A stretch of 34,573 nt of DNA from Alphaproteobacteria bacterium (GCA_030424645.1 JAUHWP010000022.1:1-34573), one strand, 5' to 3'; shown: positions 8,249 to 16,245, counted from the first letter of the stretch. Made by a program: numbers and translations. Notes: a model not told the origin generated them from the sequence alone.

Positions 8249-8295
8249 GCACAAAAGAAACGGGCCGGCGGGAGAAACCGACCCGTTCTTTGTGC
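8249..8295. terminator. Bidirectional terminator hairpin between convergent genes
   Basis: The left arm GCACAAAAGAAACGGG (8249-8264) pairs with CCCGTTCTTTGTGC (8282-8295), allowing two bulged A residues. The A/T-rich base of the stem supplies U-tracts on both strands. It can end both the rightward gap-like operon and the leftward 85-residue gene. Confidence 0.65.
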
Positions 8296-8325
8296 TCTGC
8301 ACCCTGCGCGATGCGCCCCACCGGC

Positions 8326-8340
8326 ACCGGCATTGCCGGT
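8326..8340. repeat. Short GC-rich inverted repeat
   Basis: ACCGGCA at 8326-8332 and TGCCGGT at 8334-8340 form a perfect 7-bp inverted repeat with one base between. It lies 20 bp downstream of the stop of the minus-strand gene at 8360-8617 and may assist termination. There is no T-tract, so the role is uncertain. Confidence 0.4.
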
Positions 8341-8359
8341 GACACCCACGCGGCGCGGG

Positions 8360-8617
8360 TTACTGGAACACGCTTGCATCATCGTCCAGCGCAATCTGGG
8401 CGACCGTTTCGTGAAGCAGCAGATCCTCGATCTGGCGCGAGGTCAGATCCGCGAACAAAAGCTGGATCTCGGCCATGTTGTCATCGACCACGACACCGTT
8501 CTTGTTCAGGTGATCCATCAGATACGTGCCATCGTCATTGAAGGCGATCTGCACCGGATGCGAGTACATGACCATGCTTTCCATCCGGTCTTTCAGTTTC
8601 GGGTCCAGTTTGTCCAT
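8360..8617 (-). CDS. Conserved-looking small protein of unknown function (85 aa)
   Basis: I do not recognise this family. The start at 8617 (MDKLDPKLKDRMESM) is supported by a strong GAGGTGAG ribosome-binding site about 4 nt upstream. The protein is acidic, probably soluble and mainly helical, with no signal peptide, cysteine or membrane segment. A phrase reading VQIAFNDDGTYLMDHLNKNG precedes a C-terminal helix rich in Leu, Asp and Glu. It is monocistronic, flanked by a terminator hairpin on its 3' side and a 250-bp gap on its 5' side. A frame extension upstream to 8746 has no ribosome-binding site of comparable quality. Confidence 0.7.
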   Translation of the reverse strand: MDKLDPKLKDRMESMVMYSHPVQIAFNDDGTYLMDHLNKNGVVVDDNMAEIQLLFADLTSRQIEDLLLHETVAQIALDDDASVFQ

Positions 8618-8875
8618 GGTCTCACCTCGGTTCATCAGGTCGGTTATTGGCGTGTCATCTCGGGTCTTGGGTATGTGTCTCTGGTGCGAACTGAGAAACC
8701 AGCCTGGGGCTTGGAAAGGAACAGGTGATAAAATGGCTTTCGCCAAACTGGTTCCTCAGAACGCCCTTATACTATGACGCAGGGGCATAAACGCGGCGAA
8801 AGGGTGGCGTGAATGTTGCGTGATAAAGCGCGGGTTTGCAGCAGATTTGCGTGAATTGCGCCCCGTGCACGCAAG
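8618..8875. other. Intergenic region, no gene seen
   Basis: About 260 bp between the 85-residue gene and the terminator of the protease operon. It should contain the promoter of the small minus-strand gene. I found no convincing consensus promoter, RNA gene or conserved small open frame here. Confidence 0.4.
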
Positions 8876-8907
8876 AAAAAACCGCCGGGAGCTGCCCGGC
8901 GGCTTTC
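8876..8907 (-). terminator. Rho-independent terminator of the SARP/PAP2/protease operon
   Basis: Read on the minus strand, CCGCCGGG and CCCGGCGG form a perfect 8-bp GC stem (plus-strand arms 8882-8889 and 8895-8902) with a 5-nt loop. A run of six T residues follows. It lies 26 bp beyond the protease stop, as expected for the end of that operon. Confidence 0.85.
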
Positions 8908-8932
8908 AACATGTGGCGGGTTCAAAGGCCGC

Positions 8933-10489
8933 TCAGGTCAAAACAGCGTTTACGGCGGCTTTGGCATCTATCAGGCCCGCACCGAAGAAGGTTTCGAACG
9001 CGTCGGCATCTTCGTTGGCGACGTTCATGCAATCGGTCTTCAGGGGCAGGGTTGCGCCCATCATCGGCATGTCACGCCGCGCGGTCGCGATCAGAAGCGC
9101 CTTCAGGTCGCAGCCATCCCGCGCGCCCTTGCCGTCTTGCGCCAGCCGTTCCGCCCGCCGCACAAGGGCGATCACCCCGGCCACCAGCGCAGACGCACCC
9201 GATGTGCCACCAAACTGGGTATAGAACCCGCTTTGGGCCTGCGCGACCGTCAGGTCCGGATCGCCATCGTCTTCCCCGTCATACCCAAAATGCCCCGGAA
9301 TATCGGTGCTCAGCAACGCCTTGCGGCTATAGGGCACCGCCATGGCGTTGTCGGGTTTCAGATAGCCGACCCTGTCCATCCGCTTGGGCGTTTCGCGCAA
9401 CTGGTGGCGGTTGAACACCTCCATGTCGTCCGAGGGTGCGACCAGCGTCAGCCCGTCGCCATAGTTGGCATAGCCCGAGCGATACCCCTGACCCGATACC
9501 GCGCCCACGGCAATGATGCCGTTTTCACGATTGGCCAGATTGGCGGGGAACAGAAGCTGGCTTTCGCCTTCGTTCCCGGCGGCGCAGACGATGGGCACAT
9601 GTTTGCTGATCGCGATGAACAGCGCCCGCACCACGCGCCACAGGTGGCGCCCGGTTTCCGACACTTGCGGCATCGTCGGATCGTGGATCGAGGCTTTGGC
9701 GGTCAGCACCTCGATCCGGTGCAGAAGGTCGGCAGCCTCGCGGTTGGCCCAGCTTTGCAATTCGGCCTTGAAGTCGTCCTTGGGTGCCAGCGCCGAGGCT
9801 TCCGGGTCCGGCAGGCCGCGTGGCATGACGATCACATCAGGCTTCTGGAGCCACGCATAAAGCAGGGCCGCGATGAATTGCAGCGGGTCATTGTCAAACC
9901 CGGTGCGCAGCGAAATCAGGGTCGAAAACGGATCGACGCCGAAATAGGGGATCACGCCGGGCGATCCCAACTCGTCCGACCCGCAGCAGTTTTCTGGCCC
10001 CCCGACGATCAGCCCGCTGACCGCCGTCCCGTGCGAGGCAAATCGCGCCTCGGCATCGCCATGGGGGCGCAACTCGCCCCTGCTGTCGACCAGATGCTGC
10101 ACCACCTCGTCGAACATGGTCAGTTCATCGGCCTGAAGCCCGTCAAGATGCAGGTCGTTGACCGACAGCCCGGCAAAGTTCCTCTGATCGCCATCCGACC
10201 CGGTTGTCAGGCGCGCACCATAGGGCGTGCCGGTGAAATCGAGCGAGCGGGCCGCGTCCACCCGGCCTTTCAGGTTTGGATGGGAAAAGCTGCACCCCAC
10301 GTCGATCATGACCACGGTTGACGGGGTTGCCTCGGCTTTCGCGGCCAGCATGTCCCACAGCGTGTCGGAAAAGCCCGTCTGTGCCTTGTCCGGGGTCAGC
10401 ACCCCCAACGACACAAGGTGCCACAGGTAATAATAGCTGGTCTCGTCCACATGCTCGGCTTCAAGGCATCTTGAAATCTCTGTGTTCAT
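8933..10489 (-). CDS. S8 subtilisin-like serine protease, without signal peptide
   Basis: This 518-residue protein has the complete subtilase machinery: Asp63 in MIDVGCSFSHPNL, His153 in SHGTAVSGL, oxyanion Asn306 in CAAGNEGE and nucleophile Ser430 in GGTSGASALVAG. The Asp-to-His spacing of 90 residues and the His-to-Asn spacing of about 150 are long for classical subtilisins, so extra loops are present. There is no signal peptide, no obvious I9 propeptide and no C-terminal RTX or anchor. The enzyme is therefore predicted to be cytoplasmic or to leave by a non-Sec route. I chose ATG 10489 because a GAGGGGGCGGG purine run precedes it; the longer frame to 10627 overlaps the preceding gene. It is the last gene of the SARP operon, 14 nt after the PAP2-like gene. 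Confidence 0.9.
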   Translation of the reverse strand: MNTEISRCLEAEHVDETSYYYLWHLVSLGVLTPDKAQTGFSDTLWDMLAAKAEATPSTVVMIDVGCSFSHPNLKGRVDAARSLDFTGTPYGARLTTGSDGDQRNFAGLSVNDLHLDGLQADELTMFDEVVQHLVDSRGELRPHGDAEARFASHGTAVSGLIVGGPENCCGSDELGSPGVIPYFGVDPFSTLISLRTGFDNDPLQFIAALLYAWLQKPDVIVMPRGLPDPEASALAPKDDFKAELQSWANREAADLLHRIEVLTAKASIHDPTMPQVSETGRHLWRVVRALFIAISKHVPIVCAAGNEGESQLLFPANLANRENGIIAVGAVSGQGYRSGYANYGDGLTLVAPSDDMEVFNRHQLRETPKRMDRVGYLKPDNAMAVPYSRKALLSTDIPGHFGYDGEDDGDPDLTVAQAQSGFYTQFGGTSGASALVAGVIALVRRAERLAQDGKGARDGCDLKALLIATARRDMPMMGATLPLKTDCMNVANEDADAFETFFGAGLIDAKAAVNAVLT

Positions 10490-10503
10490 GTCCCGCCCCC
10501 TCT

Positions 10504-11460
10504 TTAAATCCATTCCTGCTGCACATCCTGATACCGATCGGCAAACGCCTCGGCGAACAGGGGTGCAAATCGTTTCGCCAAAAGCTGACCCGCCGCGGTA
10601 TCGCTGGGATAATGCAGCCCCGCCCATTCGCGGTTCTGCGCCACGTTCAGCGCGGATTCAGACAAGACCTGCGTGGCGGGATGTTCCGGCAAGATCGTGT
10701 TGAAGGCAAAAGCCAGCGTGTGACACTGGAAGGAATGATTGCTGGGATAGGCCTCGTGCGCCGGGTTGGGCAGGACGGGGCGCAGGCGCGGCTCGATCTG
10801 GTTGGGTCTGAGCCGTCCGAACAGCCCTTTGTAATAGAGCCCGATATATTCGGTGACCGTCAGCAGTTCCAGAAACAGGGCTTCGGTGTTTTCAAACCCT
10901 GACAAGCCGTCAATGCCCAACGGGCGGGTGAAGGCGGTCAGGTCCAGCGTGGCCTCTTGCAGGATATCGGGGATACGCAACTTGCGCTCGTCAATATTGC
11001 GCTGCATGGCCAGCATAAGCTGCGTTTCCAACCGGCTGTGGTCCGGCCCCGGCGGCGGGGGCAGGGTGACGTTGGTCCATTCATTGGGCAAGCGCGCGCC
11101 CAGATTGGCGGCCCCGGCGCGATGCAGGCGCAACAGCGCCTCGGTCGGCATCAAGGTCCCGCTGCTGCCCTGCGCGCTTGGAGCCTGAAGCTTGTTCTTA
11201 TTCTTGTTCTTGTTTTTATTCTTGTTTTTGTTCTTGTTCAGCGCCGATTTGTTGAACGCGGACTTGTTCAACACCATCCTGACCGCGCTGACACCGCCGG
11301 CCCCTTGTGCTCCGGTGCGGTTTTCGACGGTGATCTCGGCGATCTCGTCCGTCGCGTCATCGAATTGCAGGCCCTTGGGGCCAACGGTGATCTGGCCAAG
11401 GCTCAGAAATTCGGCAATGGACCCGCATTCATGGGTCGCGTCGGCCCGGTCTTTCATCAT
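10504..11460 (-). CDS. PAP2-superfamily / vanadium-dependent haloperoxidase-fold protein with Asn-Lys repeat
   Basis: In this 318-residue protein the C-terminal half carries the PAP2/vanadium haloperoxidase phosphate- or vanadate-binding residues. These are Lys211 and Arg218 in KGLFGRLRP, Ser240-Asn-His242 in YPSNHSFQCHTLAF, and Arg277 with His283 in REWAGLHYPSD. The fold supports either acid-phosphatase or haloperoxidase chemistry; sequence by eye does not decide. The N-terminal third is different: it has LNKSAFNKSALNK followed by eight exact Asn-Lys pairs at residues 75-90, then a short Ser/Gly linker. There is no signal peptide. Start ATG 11460 (followed by a second ATG) has an AAGGGGAA site. 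It lies between the SARP-like regulator and the subtilase in one operon. Confidence 0.82.
   Translation of the reverse strand: MMKDRADATHECGSIAEFLSLGQITVGPKGLQFDDATDEIAEITVENRTGAQGAGGVSAVRMVLNKSAFNKSALNKNKNKNKNKNKNKNKLQAPSAQGSSGTLMPTEALLRLHRAGAANLGARLPNEWTNVTLPPPPGPDHSRLETQLMLAMQRNIDERKLRIPDILQEATLDLTAFTRPLGIDGLSGFENTEALFLELLTVTEYIGLYYKGLFGRLRPNQIEPRLRPVLPNPAHEAYPSNHSFQCHTLAFAFNTILPEHPATQVLSESALNVAQNREWAGLHYPSDTAAGQLLAKRFAPLFAEAFADRYQDVQQEWI
11191..11238 (-). repeat. Imperfect hexanucleotide tandem repeat encoding (Asn-Lys)8
   Basis: On the coding (minus) strand there are eight copies of AAYAAR: AACAAG five times, and AACAAA, AATAAA and AATAAG once each. All variation is synonymous. The array sits inside the PAP2-like gene. 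Unit gain or loss would change protein length by two residues without a frameshift. Confidence 0.95.
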
Positions 11461-11479
11461 CTCGTTCCCCTTTGCGATG

Positions 11480-13273
11480 TTAGGTGTGGTCAAACCCGGC
11501 CTTGCTAAGACCCAGTAGGAACTGGCGCCCGCCCTCGGTCGCCAGACCCGGATAGCCGGACCCGCGCAGAACCTCGGTCGAGAAATCGGGTTCGATCTCG
11601 ACCAGTTTCTGGCGCAGGCTTTCGACCATCTGGACATTGCCCAGATGGGCGTGGCTGGAAATCAGATAGCGCAGGATCGAATTGAACCTGGGCCGCTGCA
11701 CCAGCGCCTTTTCGCCCGCCTCGATCGCGGCGGTGTGATGGCCCGCAAGGGCGGCGGCAATGCATTTGGTGGTGTCAAAATAGTAACTGATCGGGGTGTT
11801 AGACCCTAAATGCTGCGCCCATGACGCCATCGCCAGTGATTTCTTCGTATCGCCCGCATAGGCATTCATCGTCGCATAAAGATCCCAGCCGATGGCTTGT
11901 TCCGGGTCGATCTTCAGCGCCCGTTCGAACAATGACGCCGCCATGTCGAACTCGCTGAACAGATAGGAATGGATATGCGCGGCCAATGACAGGACCAGCG
12001 GGTCAAACTCGTCTTCTTCCAGCGCGCGGGTGGCATAATACTGCGCTTCCGAGATCTGCGCGGCGGCGTCCGGGGTGAACCGCTGGCCCACCTGAAAGGA
12101 CTTGGCAAAGGCCATCCACGCATAGGTCTGGGCGTTGGGCTGCACCTTCAGAAGATGGGCCAGCTTGTCCTCGGCACTGGTCAGCTCGTTCACTGACAGG
12201 CCGAACATCTGGTAGATACATTCGATCAACTGCCCCGCCCCGGCCATTTGCGGGCTGGTAGCCTGTCGTTGCAGATGGCGGCCGATCTGGATCACCGCAT
12301 GTGACACAAGCCCGTTCAGCGCGGGGCAGGCGGGCTGGGCGAAATCCTCGGGCGTGAACGCCTGGCTGGAGGACCAGACCGTCACGCCATCCTTACCGGT
12401 CAGAAGTTCGACCGACAGGCGGACGGACGGGCCTTGGCTGAGTTCCGTCACCCGCAGCACCAGCGGGATCTCGACGCGGCCGAATTCACTGCGCATTTGC
12501 GACAAGGGCTGGTTTTCGAAGGTGCGCACACTGGGCACCCGGCCCATTTCGCGCAGGTTCCGGGTCAGTTTGTCGATCAGCAGCCCGGCATGGGCGTCAC
12601 CCGCCATGCCGCTCTGAACCCCTATGGCCCATGTGGGTGCCAGCGCGGGTTGCACGGGGTCGGCGGTGTTCATCCGTGCACTGATGACGGGGTCGGGGGT
12701 CGATGGGTCTTGCGGGCCACGGGACAGCCCCAACGCATCGGGCGACATTTCAGGCGGCGCGTCGGTGGCATCGTCCGTGCCATGATCGACAAGCCGCTGT
12801 TCCCAGATCTGGCGTTCCAGTGTCAGCCAGCTTTCGAATTCGGGGTCGCAGATGTCGAACCCTTCCAGGAAATGCTCGGACACGGCATCAAGACCGACGG
12901 GGGGCGCCACCTCTCCGCGCTCGACCTTTCCCATCAGCTCGATCGCGTCGACGCGGATACGCGATAGGTCCAGTGAAACGGAATATTTATCGGCGCTGAG
13001 GATGTCTTTCAGCTCGGCCCCGAAACATTTGCGAATGTCCAGAAGCGCCTGCCGCAGGCTGGCCGAGGCCTGATCCTCGCCGCGGTCGCTCCACAGTTTG
13101 TCACGCAGCCAGACACGCGACCGCGACCCGCGCGGGGCAAGCGCCAGCATGGCAAGCACGGCTTTGGATTTCTGGTTTTTCGGCGTGTACTGATGGCCTG
13201 CGCCATCCTGCACGGCAAGCGGTCCGAACAAGAAGATGTCCAGGTCGTGTTGGCGGGAATGATCAGCGTCCAT
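11480..13273 (-). CDS. SARP/BTAD-type transcriptional regulator with C-terminal TPR-like region
   Basis: This 597-residue protein begins with an OmpR-like winged-helix region (LDIFLFGPLAVQDG, then KSKAVLAMLALAPRG and a recognition region RVWLRDKLWSDRGEDQASASLRQALLDIRK). This is the hallmark of SARP/AfsR-type activators, and it is followed by a BTAD-like segment. A middle region (about 220-350) resembles the TolB-like/adenylate-cyclase-associated module. The C-terminal 200 residues are helical repeats of TPR type (ALKIDPEQAIGWDLYATMNAYAG). No NB-ARC ATPase domain or membrane helix is seen. I chose ATG 13273 because of AAGGAA upstream. It precedes the PAP2-like gene by 19 nt and probably controls that operon and itself, an inference from position. 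Confidence 0.82.
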   Translation of the reverse strand: MDADHSRQHDLDIFLFGPLAVQDGAGHQYTPKNQKSKAVLAMLALAPRGSRSRVWLRDKLWSDRGEDQASASLRQALLDIRKCFGAELKDILSADKYSVSLDLSRIRVDAIELMGKVERGEVAPPVGLDAVSEHFLEGFDICDPEFESWLTLERQIWEQRLVDHGTDDATDAPPEMSPDALGLSRGPQDPSTPDPVISARMNTADPVQPALAPTWAIGVQSGMAGDAHAGLLIDKLTRNLREMGRVPSVRTFENQPLSQMRSEFGRVEIPLVLRVTELSQGPSVRLSVELLTGKDGVTVWSSSQAFTPEDFAQPACPALNGLVSHAVIQIGRHLQRQATSPQMAGAGQLIECIYQMFGLSVNELTSAEDKLAHLLKVQPNAQTYAWMAFAKSFQVGQRFTPDAAAQISEAQYYATRALEEDEFDPLVLSLAAHIHSYLFSEFDMAASLFERALKIDPEQAIGWDLYATMNAYAGDTKKSLAMASWAQHLGSNTPISYYFDTTKCIAAALAGHHTAAIEAGEKALVQRPRFNSILRYLISSHAHLGNVQMVESLRQKLVEIEPDFSTEVLRGSGYPGLATEGGRQFLLGLSKAGFDHT

Positions 13274-14109
13274 TGGCGTTCCTTCGGAAACCTTCGCGAC
13301 AGGCGCAAAAGATTGTTTCGAAATACTACCCAAACTCGGCATTTCTTGCAAAAAATGCTCAGCAAACAATTTGCGCGCTCCCCCAAGATGATGCGTCTGT
13401 GACCAGATTAGGGACAGCCCGTAATTTCAGCGTGAAACGGGCGTGAATACGGCAAGGCAGGGCAGATTATGGTTCCTGCAACGACAAGTTTTTGCTCGGG
13501 CAGGGGGCGATGGAGGTCAGACAACCATGGGGAAAACGCGTTGGTCCGGTGCCGCAAGATGCGATCACGGCACCAATAACGGGTTTGGTGATTCGGTTAT
13601 GGCGCCTTAGCAAAGTGCGCGCCGCGCGAAGCAATCCGTTCTTGCCTGCCTTTCGTATGTGGCGGCAGAACCACACGAAAACGGGGAAAAGAGGTTGCTC
13701 AACCCTTGCGCACCCCAAATGTAACCTTGTCAGAAAACTGATTGGAAACAACGAGAAGCCGCAACATCCCTTATTCTTTCGAACAGTTCGAAAGTTCGGG
13801 TCTGCCGAAGCCAAAGTTGGGAATCCGGCGCATCTGTTCGGCATGGTCTCGCTCGGCTGGAAGTTTTTGCCGGCCGAGACTCCCGCTTTGGTTGATTATA
13901 TGTATAGTGGCCTTACCACTCGGGCCGGAAACATCGGTTGCCTTCGCATTCATTGCGGTTCGCAACATTTGTTTTTGCAACCCTGACTATCAGGCGCTCG
14001 CGCCTTAATTGTGCCACGAATCCACCGCAGGGTGGAGGATAAAGGCTGCGAAGGAATGAAGACGCAGGGCTGCACAGACTGGCAGCCAACGCGCGGACGG
14101 GAGTTGAAC
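13274..14109. other. Long gene-free regulatory region
   Basis: I find no convincing gene in these 836 bp. Open frames on both strands across 13467-13986 lack ribosome-binding sites, familiar motifs and normal codon use. The stretch holds the divergent promoters for the SARP operon and the small membrane protein, the 19-bp palindrome at 13776-13794, a hairpin at 13992-14005 (AGGCGC/GCGCCT), and another at 14022-14035 (CCACC/GGTGG). The last two lie upstream of the gene at 14110 and could form an RNA leader. Confidence 0.5.
13776..13794. promoter_or_regulatory. Perfect 19-bp palindrome, candidate operator
   Basis: CTTTCGAAC and GTTCGAAAG form a perfect 9-bp inverted repeat around a single central A. 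It sits about 500 bp upstream of the SARP-like gene and 315 bp upstream of the small membrane-protein gene. Length and symmetry suit a homodimeric DNA-binding protein. It does not match the alphaproteobacterial LexA box (GTTC-N7-GTTC). Confidence 0.5.
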
Positions 14110-14307
14110 ATGGTAATCGGTGTTCTTGTTCTTGGAATGCTTGTCGGGTTTGGCACCGCCATTGCCGCCTTGCTGAACGGCTATTCCGTTTGGATGGCCT
14201 TGTGGTTCTATAGTTCTGTCGGCACCTTTTCCGCCCTTGTCAGCTTTGCCATGTTGCGCCTGATCCGCGATTACATCCTGGGCGGCCCGGACGAACCGCA
14301 AAGCTGA
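14110..14307 (+). CDS. Small two-helix membrane protein of unknown function (65 aa)
   Basis: The protein starts at ATG 14110 behind CGGGAG. It contains two hydrophobic helices, about residues 2-22 (VIGVLVLGMLVGFGTAIAAL) and 27-52 (WMALWFYSSVGTFSALVSFAML), then a short charged tail ending GGPDEPQS. I do not recognise a family. It has its own terminator immediately downstream, so it is transcribed separately from the secretion genes that follow. An upstream in-frame extension to 14011 has no membrane or domain content and lacks a ribosome-binding site. Confidence 0.65.
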   Translation: MVIGVLVLGMLVGFGTAIAALLNGYSVWMALWFYSSVGTFSALVSFAMLRLIRDYILGGPDEPQS

Positions 14308-14337
14308 TCGCCCGCTTCCCAACTGCCGTTTGATCCC

Positions 14338-14366
14338 ACGCGCCCGGATAACCCGTGGCGCGTTTT
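14338..14366 (+). terminator. Rho-independent terminator after the small membrane-protein gene
   Basis: ACGCGCC (14338-14344) pairs with GGCGCGT (14357-14363), followed by a run of four T residues. It lies 30 bp after the stop of the 65-residue gene and separates it from the secretion operon. Confidence 0.7.
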
Positions 14367-14499
14367 CTGTGTCTGGCCGGACCAAAGCCATGCGTGAAAC
14401 GCTTTAATTTCCCACGAACCCCGTTCAGTTCTTGCATCGCCCCCGACATCTGAACAAACTGGGCGCATTATCGAAGCAGGCACTTATGGGGATAGTTGA

Positions 14500-16242
14500 T
14501 TGTCAGAACAGTTTTCTGCGAAGCCCAGGAAAAACCCCTATAAGAACGAACTTTCGCGCCTGCGCCGGGCCTTCATGACCGTTGGTTTGTTCAGCGCCGC
14601 GATCAACCTTTTGATGCTGACCGGGCCGCTTTACATGCTTCAGGTCTATGACCGTGTCTTGTCCAGCGGGTCGGTGGCCACGTTGCAGGGCCTGTTCGTG
14701 ATTGTCGTGATCCTTTACGCGTTTCTGGGCGTCTATGAGTTTCTGCGCGCGCGGCTGTTGTCGCGGGCCAGTTACCGGATGGATCAGGCGGTCGGTGCGG
14801 ATGCGTTCGGTTTCTGGCTGCGGTCGGGCTTTGTCGACAACAAGGAACATTACAACCCGGTGCAGGATCTGGGCGTGATCCGCGCCTTTCTGGCCAGCCC
14901 TGCGATTCTGGGGCTGTTCGACCTGCCGTGGATTCCGATCTTTCTGGCGGTCGTGTTCCTGATCCATCCGTGGCTGGGTTGGTTGACCGTGGGCGGTGCG
15001 CTGATCGTGATCATTGCAGCGGTGATCAACCGCTTTGCCTCGCACGCGCCGATCAAGAACGCGGGCTACAGCGATGGGGTCGAACGATCCTTCGTCGAAC
15101 GCGCGCGTCGCAACGCCGAGGCCGTGATGGCGCTTGGGATGCTGGACAAGGTCACGCGGCGCTGGCGCACCCTGCACCAGAACAGCCTGGGTCACTATCA
15201 AACCGGCGGCGACCGGTCCGAGATCGTGGCGGCATTCTCGAAATCCTTCCGGCTGCTGTTGCAGTCGACCTTGCTGACCGTCGGGGCCTATCTGGCGCTG
15301 CGACAAGAAATTTCGCCAGGCATGATCATCGCGACCTCGATCGTGGCGGGTCGCGCGCTGGCGCCCGTCGATCAGGTGATCGGCCACTGGCGCACCATCG
15401 GGCGGGCAGGCGATGCGCATCGTCGGCTGAAAGAGGCAATGGATTATCTTCCCGACCCGCAAACCCGCTTCGATCTTCCCGACCCCAAAGGGCATCTGGA
15501 GGTCAGGAATGTCACCAAGCTGACGCCAAAGAACTCTCTGGTCAGCGACCGGCCCCGCATTCTGGAACGCGTCACGTTCGAGCTTGAGCCGGGCGACGGT
15601 CTGGGGGTTGTCGGCAGCAGCGCGGCGGGCAAGTCCAGCCTTGCGCGCCTGTTGGTGGGGCTGTGGCAGCCCGATCACGGCGAGGTGCGTCTGGACGGTG
15701 CAACGCTGAACCAATGGCATAACGAGGATCTGGGCCGGCATATCGGATACCTGCCGCAGCGGGTCGAGATGCTGCCGGGCACGATTGCGGAAAACATCGC
15801 GCGGTTCGATCCCGATGCCCGTGACGAGGACGTTATCGAAGCTGCCCAGATCGCGGGCGTTCATGACATGATCCTGAAGATGCCACAGGGCTATGCGACC
15901 TATGTCGGCACCACCGAACAGCCCCTGTCCGGCGGGCAGACACAGCGCCTTGGTCTGGCGCGCGCGCTATATGGCAGTCCGCGTCTGTTGGTGCTGGACG
16001 AGCCGAACTCGAACCTCGATGCCAAGGGGGACGAGGCCTTGGCCAGCGCGGTCATCGGGATGCGCAAGAAGGGCTGCACCGTTCTGGTCATGGCGCACCG
16101 CCCCAGTGTCATTCAGGCCGTGAACAAGATCCTGATCCTGCACGAAGGCAAGGTGGGCCGGTTCGGGATGAAAGAAGAAGTGTTGCAGCACGCCACACCC
16201 CCGCGGCCCACCGCAGCCCCCAGTTCCGTGTTCGAGGTATAA
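14500..16242 (+). CDS. Type I secretion system ABC transporter (PrtD/HlyB family, no C39 peptidase domain)
   Basis: This 580-residue protein fuses an ABC-exporter membrane domain (about residues 20-310, including FSAAINLLMLTGPLYMLQVYDRVL, typical of PrtD/LapB-class exporters) to an ATPase. The ATPase has Walker A GSSAAGKSS at 372-380, signature LSGGQTQR at 476, Walker B LLVLDEPNSNLD near 496 and H-loop His533. It would drive one-step export of a protein across both membranes. The start is TTG 14500, chosen because the N-terminal NELSRLRRAF segment conserved in this family lies upstream of the first ATG at 14575. The HlyD-like adaptor follows after 3 nt. No RTX-type substrate gene is visible in the window. 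Confidence 0.9.
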   Translation: MSEQFSAKPRKNPYKNELSRLRRAFMTVGLFSAAINLLMLTGPLYMLQVYDRVLSSGSVATLQGLFVIVVILYAFLGVYEFLRARLLSRASYRMDQAVGADAFGFWLRSGFVDNKEHYNPVQDLGVIRAFLASPAILGLFDLPWIPIFLAVVFLIHPWLGWLTVGGALIVIIAAVINRFASHAPIKNAGYSDGVERSFVERARRNAEAVMALGMLDKVTRRWRTLHQNSLGHYQTGGDRSEIVAAFSKSFRLLLQSTLLTVGAYLALRQEISPGMIIATSIVAGRALAPVDQVIGHWRTIGRAGDAHRRLKEAMDYLPDPQTRFDLPDPKGHLEVRNVTKLTPKNSLVSDRPRILERVTFELEPGDGLGVVGSSAAGKSSLARLLVGLWQPDHGEVRLDGATLNQWHNEDLGRHIGYLPQRVEMLPGTIAENIARFDPDARDEDVIEAAQIAGVHDMILKMPQGYATYVGTTEQPLSGGQTQRLGLARALYGSPRLLVLDEPNSNLDAKGDEALASAVIGMRKKGCTVLVMAHRPSVIQAVNKILILHEGKVGRFGMKEEVLQHATPPRPTAAPSSVFEV

Positions 16243-16245
16243 ACG

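Noticed and set aside
11191-11238. Phase-variation (on/off) contingency locus
   Set aside because: The unit is six bases, so copy-number change keeps the reading frame and cannot switch the gene off; only length modulation is possible.
8933-11460. RTX or other type I secretion signal on the protease or PAP2-like protein
   Set aside because: No Gly/Asp-rich nonapeptide repeats or typical C-terminal signal were seen, so a link with the nearby T1SS is only a hypothesis.
13776-13802. LexA (SOS) box
   Set aside because: The alphaproteobacterial box is GTTC-N7-GTTC; here the two GTTC are separated by four bases and the symmetry is a different palindrome.
13467-13986. Possible proteins on both strands in the SARP/secretion intergenic region
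   Set aside because: The frames lack ribosome-binding sites and known motifs and have atypical residue composition; the two overlap each other antisense.
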